From NCBI GenBank assembly GCA_029880385.1, contig JAOUOM010000084.1, positions 1-7,586 of the forward strand: 7,586 bases of DNA, given 5' to 3'. The notes below the pieces were generated by a model that was given only the letters and a program-made list of their open reading frames with translations, was not told the DNA's origin and searched no databases. Below are positions 1-6,232 of the stretch, in pieces. Positions within the stretch are counted from its first letter, which is position 1. The number at the start of each line of letters is the position of its first letter. Position numbers and translations under genes: made by a program. Source of the stretch: Cyclobacteriaceae bacterium. GTDB taxonomy: Bacteria > Bacteroidota > Bacteroidia > Cytophagales > Cyclobacteriaceae.

Positions 1-1197
1 ATTATTGGCTGAAATCCCCTTTTCTGTGATCTCTTCGGTAAACATGGACAAAGCACCTAAATTGGTTTTATCTATTTTTCCCGACACCCGTGCACCCCCA
101 ATGATCGGTACGCGTGAACCATCTTCCGACAAACCAATACGGCGGCTAAAAAACAAATCGATCTCACCTGGACTACCTATGCTGAAAAGTCCGGCATTCT
201 CAAGGAAAAATGGCCTTTTTTCAGGAAAAAACAAATTAAACCGGTCAAGGTTTACCTGTTGGTCATCGACTTCCACCTGCGCAAAATCTGTGTGATAGGT
301 CATGTCAAGCGTAAGCCCGGGCGTGATACTATATTTCAAATCAGCCCCTGCAGCAAACCGTGGATCAACAACCGGATCAATGGCCAAATAGTCTGTTGAA
401 GCCTCCCCCAACAAATAGGGGATTACTTTGAGGTTGCCAGGGTTTTTCAAATTTAACCCCGTAATGTCCCCGGCCAATGACAAGCGTTTGATATCAAACT
501 GAATGGGCAAAGGAGACCAATAGGCTAATTCATTTCGCTTGCGGATAATCCGCTGGAAATTGGCACCCCAGGTCACGTTTTCCCCGGCACGAAACCGGAG
601 GGTCTTAAAGGGAATGGCAAATTCCGCACTCCACCCATACGATCCCACGTTTGTTTTTACCTCCCAGGATCCATCCCAATTGAGGTTGAACCCGCCGATC
701 ACACCTCCCTGCTGACGGTTTGCATTATTGTTGCCCTGTCCTTCATTATCGACCTGGGCATCGTATTCAATTCCGATCGAATTTGTACCAAATACAAAGC
801 CGTTTTGATTGTCGTGATACGTATCCAGGATAAACAGGAACGCATCGGTATTTGCCAGTGCCGCATCCCTGCGCGAATCCGAAACCACCAATTTCTCCGG
901 TTCGGTATCGTAGCAAACTACGGAAACATACAATGTGAAGGGCGTATAGGCGAGTCGAATTTCTGTTTTTTCCGATACGGGATCCCCTGCATTGGGCTGG
1001 GTTTGAATAAGGGCTGTAAGGGGCGCAATGGACTGCCATAGTTCATCCCCTATCACCTCCCCATCGATTGCCGGCCCAATTTCGATAGCGGTTGCCGTAG
1101 TTTCTGGCCGAATACTCACGTCTGGCCGCATCCCGGTGGTTTGTGCGACAGACAAAAAAGAAAGGTACCCGATAATAATCGTGAAGATATATTTCAT
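1..1197 (-). CDS. DUF5916 / CBM9-like outer-membrane protein, N-terminal part (3' end outside window)
   Basis: Reading the minus strand from ATG at 1197 gives 399 uninterrupted codons that run off the left edge, so the C-terminal part is missing. Residues 1-19 are a signal peptide ending SVAQ. Residues about 40-220 match the CBM9-like fold that opens DUF5916 proteins, starting with an IDGEVIGDELW motif (44-54), the usual 'IDG...D..W' signature. Residues from about 255 begin the DUF5916 barrel-like region, with the family hallmarks DFAQVEVD (304-311) and FFPEKRPFFLEN (323-334). The family is usually around 700-850 residues, so roughly half is present. DUF5916 proteins are predicted outer-membrane beta-barrels of unknown substrate; binding of a carbohydrate by the N-terminal domain is possible but not shown. 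An in-frame TGA at 1224-1222 and no other ATG between it and 1197 fix the start. A GGAG at 1212-1209 lies 11 bases before the ATG. It is transcribed divergently from the receptor operon, so a shared function is only a guess. The family assignment is firm. Confidence 0.9.
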   Translation of the reverse strand, partial: MKYIFTIIIGYLSFLSVAQTTGMRPDVSIRPETTATAIEIGPAIDGEVIGDELWQSIAPLTALIQTQPNAGDPVSEKTEIRLAYTPFTLYVSVVCYDTEPEKLVVSDSRRDAALANTDAFLFILDTYHDNQNGFVFGTNSIGIEYDAQVDNEGQGNNNANRQQGGVIGGFNLNWDGSWEVKTNVGSYGWSAEFAIPFKTLRFRAGENVTWGANFQRIIRKRNELAYWSPLPIQFDIKRLSLAGDITGLNLKNPGNLKVIPYLLGEASTDYLAIDPVVDPRFAAGADLKYSITPGLTLDMTYHTDFAQVEVDDQQVNLDRFNLFFPEKRPFFLENAGLFSIGSPGEIDLFFSRRIGLSEDGSRVPIIGGARVSGKIDKTNLGALSMFTEEITEKGISANN

Positions 1198-1211
1198 GAT
1201 GTATGATTCTC

Positions 1212-1252
1212 CAAATTCAACTCACGGCAGTACCTCCTACCGTCTGAATTTG
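1212..1252 (-). repeat. Inverted repeat in the leader of the DUF5916 gene
   Basis: CAAATTCA at 1212-1219 is the exact reverse complement of TGAATTTG at 1245-1252. Inside these arms ACGG (1224-1227) can also pair with CCGT (1240-1243) across an uneven internal loop. On the minus strand this could form a hairpin just before the start codon at 1197. The 1212-1219 arm touches the only Shine-Dalgarno-like run (GGAG, 1212-1209). It could be a leader hairpin or a protein-binding site; a chance pairing is not excluded. Confidence 0.35.
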
Positions 1253-1321
1253 CCACTACAACTTTCGGACATTTCCCTGTGTTTTTATAATAAATAGTTC
1301 GTATTCGGTGATTTTCCCCAA

Positions 1322-1515
1322 TGACCGGCAATAACCCCAAGCCTCCGATCATCTAAAAGTACCACTGATCAAATCGAACCATCCGATCATAATGACCCGT
1401 ACATAATTTACCTTGCAACCAGGCCGGAAAAACACGGGTCATACTCCTGAAATGCCTGACAGAGAATAATCATACATTGTTATATCATTTTTTACGATAA
1501 ACCCTAGTCCGGTCA
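1322..1515. repeat. Nested inverted repeats of a TGACC(C/G)G motif
   Basis: ATGACCCGT at 1392-1400 is the perfect reverse complement of ACGGGTCAT at 1434-1442, with a 33-base spacer. A related pair, TGACCGG at 1322-1328 and CCGGTCA at 1509-1515, encloses it. The two pairs share almost the same centre (1417 and 1418.5). The sequence between the inner and outer arms is not itself palindromic, so this is not one long decayed palindrome. Four copies of one motif, two on each strand, in a divergent promoter region would suit a dimeric regulator. A single 9-base inverted match in a region this size is expected by chance roughly once in four, so the call is tentative. Confidence 0.3.
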
Positions 1516-1527
1516 CACAAAACGACC

Positions 1528-1535
1528 TACTTTAG
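1528..1535 (+). promoter_or_regulatory. Possible -7 element for the receptor operon
   Basis: TACTTTAG differs by one base from the Bacteroidota -7 consensus TAnnTTTG and sits 18 bases before the ATG at 1554, which would give a very short leader. No TTTG is seen at the expected -33 position. This is a weak candidate only. Confidence 0.2.
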
Positions 1536-1553
1536 ACCACATAATAAATATCA

Positions 1554-2288
1554 ATGAAAATCACCGCCGCTACCTATATATTGCTGGTTTTCCTGGCCCT
1601 TTCGAATACCCTCCACGCCCAAAACCCCATTGCCAATCTCGATATGTCAGGCGATATCCATACATGGTACGACCAGCAGATGGGGACAGAAAAATCATCC
1701 CTTATCCTGGGTACCTATCAGGATGTACGGTTACTCTCCATTGATTCGCATCCTTTCTTTTTTCAATTTCAGTGGCTGACCGGCTCCATCCGTTACCGCG
1801 GGCAGAGCTATACGAACATTGACATGATGTACAATGTGTTTGAAAATTTTGTGATCATACGAAACCCAAACTACAGCAGGGGAAACCAGCCCATACACCT
1901 CAATCAGAGCCAGGTCGAATGGTTTGAACTAAATGGAAGTTTTTTCCGCAACTACAACGAAAATGAGGCAACACTCCCAAACGGAGTGTATGAAGAGTTG
2001 TTCATAGGGGATCATGTAGCGCTTATTGCCAAACGCTCAAAAAAGACGACCAATAGCAACAACCAATCTACCATTACCTTTCTTGAGAATGACAAATACT
2101 ATTTTAAATACAATGGTACCTATACCCGGATTGCCGGCCGTGGGCCCATTATCCGACAATTAAAAGAAAAACGCAAAGAACTACGGGTTTTTGCCCGTGA
2201 CAATGAGCTTATATTGCAAGCCGGGGTAAGGGATCGCGACCTGATCATGTTTATCGCATACACTGAAAAAATATTGTCCGAACAATGA
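1554..2288 (+). CDS. Secreted protein of unknown function, first gene of the receptor operon
   Basis: This 244-residue protein has no domain I can name. Residues 1-23 form a signal peptide with a hydrophobic core (TYILLVFLAL) and a probable cleavage around HAQ (21-23), so it is exported; there is no lipobox cysteine and no other membrane segment. The body is rich in aromatic residues and short alternating hydrophobic stretches, as in a beta-rich fold: HPFFFQFQW (66-74), GSIRYRGQSY (77-86) and FENFVIIRNP (96-105). A basic stretch (201-211) lies near the C-terminus. I recall similar 'pFF...w..G...Y.g..Y' hypothetical proteins next to TonB-dependent receptors in Bacteroidota, but no function for them. 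The ATG at 1554 is the first after an in-frame TAA at 1545-1547 and follows an A/T-rich leader without a Shine-Dalgarno sequence. Its stop overlaps the receptor start in ATGA, which implies translational coupling. A periplasmic or outer-membrane accessory to the receptor is inference. Confidence 0.85.
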   Translation: MKITAATYILLVFLALSNTLHAQNPIANLDMSGDIHTWYDQQMGTEKSSLILGTYQDVRLLSIDSHPFFFQFQWLTGSIRYRGQSYTNIDMMYNVFENFVIIRNPNYSRGNQPIHLNQSQVEWFELNGSFFRNYNENEATLPNGVYEELFIGDHVALIAKRSKKTTNSNNQSTITFLENDKYYFKYNGTYTRIAGRGPIIRQLKEKRKELRVFARDNELILQAGVRDRDLIMFIAYTEKILSEQ

Positions 2289-5053
2289 GACAACTCCTCT
2301 TTCTCCTGCTCACAGTCTGCATCCTGCCTGTGTATGCACAGTCATCCGAAACATTTTCGGGCTCTTTTAGCAATACGCCCCTTACGGTGGCACTTTCCGA
2401 AATTGAACAATCCTCTGCCTATGTCTTTTATTATGAAAAAAGCTGGATCGACAGCCTCTATGTGAGCGGCTCTTTTACTGCTACTGAAATTCCGGCTGTC
2501 GTAAGCTCCCTCCTTTCCGGCACAACGCTCAGCTTCTTTGAATATAAAAAAGCAATTATTCTCACAAATAATGTTATTATAAATGATAAACCGGCCATCG
2601 CCCATTCATTTTTCAATCAGCGACGCCAGGCCACTAATGAAATTGAAAAGGGGATGGTCTTCCAACGTGAATACCTCTCGGATGGTGATGAAACGGACGA
2701 AAACAGCGTGATCGAAATAGGAAACCGAAACCTGATGAAAACCGGGGGATCGATCACCATTGCAGGCTATATACGGGAAAAAAACAACCAGGAACCTGTG
2801 GAAGGTGCATTGATTTATATTGAAGAACCCTTTGTTTCGGCTATTTCCGATGCCTCAGGTTTTTATTCTTTGACCATCCCAAATGGCCGCAAAACAGTTA
2901 TTGTCCAGTTTGTCGGAATGAAACCCGTCATGCGAAAAATAGTAGGCTTTAGCAGTGGCAAACTCAACATCGACATGGATGTGGAGATCATCGCCCTGCA
3001 GGAAGTGACCATTCAGGCAGACAAAGACATCAACATCACCAATGTACAAATGGGTGTGACGAAACTAAACGTTGAGTCGATCAAAAACGTACCCATCCTC
3101 CTGGGCGAACGTGATATCCTCAAAATAGCCACGACCCTGGCAGGCGTACAAACCCTGGGCGAAGGTGCCTCCGGCTTCAATGTACGGGGCGGCAAAAGTG
3201 ACCAGAACCTGTTCCTGATCAACAATGCCAGTATTTACAACACCTCCCATTTCTTTGGTTTTTTCTCGGTATTCAATTCGGACGCCATCCAGAATATGGA
3301 AATGTACAAAAGCAGCATCCCTGCCTCCTATGGCGGGCGCCTCTCCTCTGTCTTCGACCTGCAGGTAAAAGAGGCCAGCCACCAGAAATTTGGGGGCAAA
3401 GGATCCGTGAGCCCCATCACGACCGGACTCACGCTGGAAATACCGATAATCAGGGAACAAACCAGTCTGCTGGTAAGTGGGCGCACTACCTATTCCAACT
3501 GGGTCTTGAAAAAAGTAAACAATGCCTCATTTCGCGAAAACCGTGTTTCCTTCTATGATCTCCTCAGTCAACTGAACCATAAAATCAACGACAACAACCT
3601 GTTGACATTTTCGGCTTACCACAGTAACGATGCCTTTCGCCTGAATTCAGATACGTTATTTTCTTTTTCAAACTTTTCCTATCAAAATTTCAACATCACG
3701 TCGCGATGGGATCATCGGTTTTCAGACAAGTTCAATGGATCCATCAGTGCTGTCCAAACCAACTATGGCTATCAAATACGCTATGACGAATCTGCACCCA
3801 ATGCTTTCAGTCAAAACTTTGACATAGCCGAAAAAAGCGCAAAGGTCACGTTTGATTACTTTTTTAGCGATACTCACAAGCTTGTTTTTGGCTCTTCACT
3901 AAAAACATACCTCATCAACCCGGGCGAAAAACTGCCCCTGGGCGAAGAGTCTTTGGTACCTTCCCTGATCATTGGAAAAGAAAACGGACGGGAAGCGGCT
4001 ATTTACCTTTCAGACCAGTACGACATTTCCCCACGGCTGTCCTTATCCGGGGGTGCGCGTTTTGTCTTTTACCAGGCTGTTGGCGAACGGACTTCCTACA
4101 GGTACCTGGAAGGTGCCCCCAGGAATTTTTATAGCCGAACGGACACCCTTTACTACGGCAAGGGCGAAATCATCCAGACATACAGTGGGCTGGAGCCAAG
4201 GTTCAGTGCACGCTATACGTTGGATGCCGTGAGCAGTGTAAAACTTTCCTATAACCGAAACCGCCAGTACATCCATACGCTGACCAACTCGGCTTCTTTG
4301 TCACCAACCGATATCTGGCGGCTGTCGAGCGAATACATACGGCCACAGGTGGCCGATCAGGTTTCGCTGGGCCTGTACCGGAATTTTAGAGGAAACAGCA
4401 TCGAAACCTCCCTGGAAGGTTATTATAAAAACCTCCAGAACCTGCTGGATTTTAAGGTAGGGGCTGAGTTTTTACTCAACCCGGCCGTAGAAACGGCTGT
4501 CCTCCAGGGCCGCGGAAAATCTTACGGAGTGGAATTTTCTGTAAAAAAATCAGGCCGGTTAAACGGCTGGTTCAATTATACCTATGCGCGCACACTAATC
4601 AAACTGGACGGTGAGTTTGCTGAAGAACGGATCAATAACGGAAATTTTTATCCTACCAGCTACGACAAACCCCATACGCTAAATCTGGTCACCAACTACA
4701 AATTCACACGACGGTACAGTTTTTCGTTTAATATGAATTACTATACGGGAAGGCCCGTCACCATCCCCGTGTCGGCATATAACGTTAAAGGGATCCCCAG
4801 CATCCACTACTCTGACCGGAATGCCTTTCGTATCCCCGATTATTTCCGTGTGGATGTCGGGCTTAACATAGAGGGGAACCACAAAATCAAAAAGCTGGCG
4901 CATTCATTTTGGGCCCTGTCCGTCTACAACCTGACCGGCCGTGACAATCCTTTTTCTGTTTTCTTCGATGTAAAAAACGGCCAGATCAAAGGCTATCAGT
5001 TAATCGTTTTTGGCAATGCCATACCCACTGTTAGTTATAATTTTAAATTTTGA
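2285..5053 (+). CDS. TonB-dependent receptor with STN, carboxypeptidase-regulatory-like and plug domains
   Basis: This 922-residue outer-membrane receptor should move an unknown ligand across the outer membrane using TonB-ExbBD energy. In order: signal peptide 1-19 (ending YAQ); an STN domain about 22-96, the short N-terminal domain shared with secretins and signalling receptors; a linker to about 154; a carboxypeptidase-regulatory-like beta-sandwich about 156-245 (GYIREKNNQEPVEGALIYIE, 161-180); a plug domain about 255-362 with FNVRGG (298-303), DQNLFLINNASIYN (306-319), SHFFGFF (321-327) and YKSSIPASYGGRLSSV (341-356); then a beta-barrel to the C-terminal phenylalanine (SYNFKF). These plug motifs and GRTTYSNWVL (399-408) mark the receptor subfamily usually followed by a DUF4249 gene, as here. 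The length suits an intact member. The start overlaps the upstream stop (ATGA) and gives a good signal peptide. STN domains often contact a FecR-type anti-sigma factor, yet no sigma or anti-sigma gene is in the window. The fold is certain; the ligand is unknown and should not be assumed to be iron or glycan. Confidence 0.95.
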   Translation: MRQLLFLLLTVCILPVYAQSSETFSGSFSNTPLTVALSEIEQSSAYVFYYEKSWIDSLYVSGSFTATEIPAVVSSLLSGTTLSFFEYKKAIILTNNVIINDKPAIAHSFFNQRRQATNEIEKGMVFQREYLSDGDETDENSVIEIGNRNLMKTGGSITIAGYIREKNNQEPVEGALIYIEEPFVSAISDASGFYSLTIPNGRKTVIVQFVGMKPVMRKIVGFSSGKLNIDMDVEIIALQEVTIQADKDINITNVQMGVTKLNVESIKNVPILLGERDILKIATTLAGVQTLGEGASGFNVRGGKSDQNLFLINNASIYNTSHFFGFFSVFNSDAIQNMEMYKSSIPASYGGRLSSVFDLQVKEASHQKFGGKGSVSPITTGLTLEIPIIREQTSLLVSGRTTYSNWVLKKVNNASFRENRVSFYDLLSQLNHKINDNNLLTFSAYHSNDAFRLNSDTLFSFSNFSYQNFNITSRWDHRFSDKFNGSISAVQTNYGYQIRYDESAPNAFSQNFDIAEKSAKVTFDYFFSDTHKLVFGSSLKTYLINPGEKLPLGEESLVPSLIIGKENGREAAIYLSDQYDISPRLSLSGGARFVFYQAVGERTSYRYLEGAPRNFYSRTDTLYYGKGEIIQTYSGLEPRFSARYTLDAVSSVKLSYNRNRQYIHTLTNSASLSPTDIWRLSSEYIRPQVADQVSLGLYRNFRGNSIETSLEGYYKNLQNLLDFKVGAEFLLNPAVETAVLQGRGKSYGVEFSVKKSGRLNGWFNYTYARTLIKLDGEFAEERINNGNFYPTSYDKPHTLNLVTNYKFTRRYSFSFNMNYYTGRPVTIPVSAYNVKGIPSIHYSDRNAFRIPDYFRVDVGLNIEGNHKIKKLAHSFWALSVYNLTGRDNPFSVFFDVKNGQIKGYQLIVFGNAIPTVSYNFKF

Positions 5054-5058
5054 GGCAA

Positions 5059-6222
5059 ATGACCAAGTCTGTTTCCCTATATACCCTGATCTTTTCCCTG
5101 CTGTTGGGATCCTGTATACTTCCCTACGATTTTAATCCGGAAAATTATCAGCGGTCGCTGGTCGTTGATGGCAGTCTGACCAATGAAACCAAAGCACACA
5201 CGGTTCGGCTTTTTTATACCCAACCCATTGACAGCCCGGTCTATCAGCCAGCCACACAGGCAGTCGTAAGCATAACAGATGGCGATGGTGTGGTTACGTA
5301 TTTGACTGAAACCTATACCGGCACGTACCAAACCATGTCGGATTTTTCGGGCGTTGCCGGCCAGACCTACCAGTTGACGGTAGAAACAGCTGACGGCAGA
5401 TCCTACCAAACCCGGCCGGTAACGCTGCTGCTTTCCCCTCCCATTGACAGCCTGTACATGCGCTACGAATATCTGCCCTCCGACGAAACCCACCATAACG
5501 AAGGTGGCATCCAGTTTTTTGTCGATTCTCATGACGACACTGGCAATACGCGTTACTTCCGCTATGATTGGGAAGAAACATACCGCATTCAGGTTCCATT
5601 TCCTTCACTATATGACAACAACCTCGTGTATAGAACGAGTCCGCTTGGTACATGCTACCAGACAAACGTTTCCAAATCCTTTCATTTCGCTACAGCTACC
5701 GGCACCGGCCAGACACGTGTGGCAGAATTTCCCATACATTTTGTTTTTCAGTATGAACAACAACTCAGGACCCGGTATTCCCTAAAGGTGAAACAATATG
5801 CCATCAGTGACGAGGCCTACCAGTACTTTCAGCATTTAAACAAAAACAATGAAGGTTCCGGGTCGCTGTTTGACCAGCAACAGGGAGCGATCATTGGAAA
5901 TGTATTCTCAGTGGATGATGCTTCAGAAATTGTACTCGGATATTTTGAAGTAGCCGGGGTTTCGGAGCGACGCGAATTTTACAACCCCCGTGATTTACCT
6001 CCCCCATTCAGGGTGCCCCCTTATTTATATCATTGTCCGTATAATGACATCATCATTTCGTCATTTGACAGTGTCGACTACTACCTCAATACCAATCCCT
6101 TTTTGCTCGTGTATATGGTTTCAACTTTTACGCCTCCGGTAGGGGTCTATCTGGCATCCCGGGAATGTGCAGACTGCTCCTGGTATGCCAGTACGATAAA
6201 ACCTGACTTTTGGATCGACTGA
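5059..6222 (+). CDS. DUF4249 lipoprotein
   Basis: This 387-residue protein is a DUF4249 family member. The N-terminus is a lipoprotein signal peptide with lipobox LGSC (16-19), so Cys19 is the predicted lipid-anchored residue. Family features follow in order: RSLVVDGSLTN (32-42), a beta-sandwich-like segment with GVAGQTYQLTVETADGRSYQ (98-117), PPIDSLYMRY (127-136), TRYFRYDWEETYRI (164-177), YSLKVKQYAISDEAYQYFQ (240-258), GSLFDQQQGAIIGNVFS (268-284) and a C-terminal CADCSWYASTIKPDFW (370-385) with two cysteines. The function is unknown; its constant pairing with this receptor type suggests a surface or periplasmic accessory that handles the ligand. I chose ATG at 5059 rather than TTG at 5050. 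The TTG overlaps the receptor stop (TTGA) and adds only three residues, while the ATG follows GAGG (5052-5055) at a short 3-base gap. Both starts keep the lipobox. The gene lies 5 bases after the receptor stop and 10 before the next start, so co-transcription is very likely. Confidence 0.92.
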   Translation: MTKSVSLYTLIFSLLLGSCILPYDFNPENYQRSLVVDGSLTNETKAHTVRLFYTQPIDSPVYQPATQAVVSITDGDGVVTYLTETYTGTYQTMSDFSGVAGQTYQLTVETADGRSYQTRPVTLLLSPPIDSLYMRYEYLPSDETHHNEGGIQFFVDSHDDTGNTRYFRYDWEETYRIQVPFPSLYDNNLVYRTSPLGTCYQTNVSKSFHFATATGTGQTRVAEFPIHFVFQYEQQLRTRYSLKVKQYAISDEAYQYFQHLNKNNEGSGSLFDQQQGAIIGNVFSVDDASEIVLGYFEVAGVSERREFYNPRDLPPPFRVPPYLYHCPYNDIIISSFDSVDYYLNTNPFLLVYMVSTFTPPVGVYLASRECADCSWYASTIKPDFWID

Positions 6223-6232
6223 AGACACTGCC

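Larger units (their letters stand above)
1198..1553. promoter_or_regulatory. Divergent intergenic region between the DUF5916 gene and the receptor operon
   Basis: These 356 bases hold no convincing gene and must contain the start signals for both flanking transcription units. The part nearest the plus-strand operon (about 1464-1550) is clearly richer in A and T. I searched by eye for the Bacteroidota sigma-A pattern (TTTG about 20 bases upstream of TAnnTTTG) on both strands and found no full match. The nearest -7 candidates are TACTTTAG at 1528-1535 (plus) and TGAATTTG at 1219-1212 (minus), each one base off and neither with a -33 TTTG at the right spacing. Two inverted-repeat arrangements, listed separately, could be operator sites or RNA hairpins. 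The promoter function is inferred from the divergent layout. Confidence 0.6.

Noticed and set aside
5..295. Plus-strand open frame near the left edge
   Set aside because: It is the reverse strand of the conserved DUF5916 barrel segment, including the FFPEKRPFFLEN region, and has no protein-like features of its own.
805..1297. Plus-strand open frames (805-1041 and 1028-1297) opposite the DUF5916 gene and into the intergenic region
   Set aside because: They lie antisense to a well-recognised coding frame, their translations are low-complexity with no domain or signal, and the second merely runs into the intergenic region.
1344..1390. Direct repeat TCCGATCAT at 1344-1352 and 1382-1390
   Set aside because: Two copies of a 9-base word in about 350 bases is near what chance gives, and the copies show no extended similarity or link to a start site.
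3065..3460. 131-residue minus-strand open frame inside the receptor gene
   Set aside because: It is antisense to the conserved plug domain, where codon constraint on the real gene leaves the opposite frame open by chance.
5053..5059. Possible terminator between the receptor and DUF4249 genes
   Set aside because: The gap is only five bases and there is no stem-loop with a T-run; read-through transcription is far more likely.
5077..5785. Overlapping open frames on both strands inside the DUF4249 gene
   Set aside because: The DUF4249 frame carries all the family motifs; the others are shadows without recognisable content.
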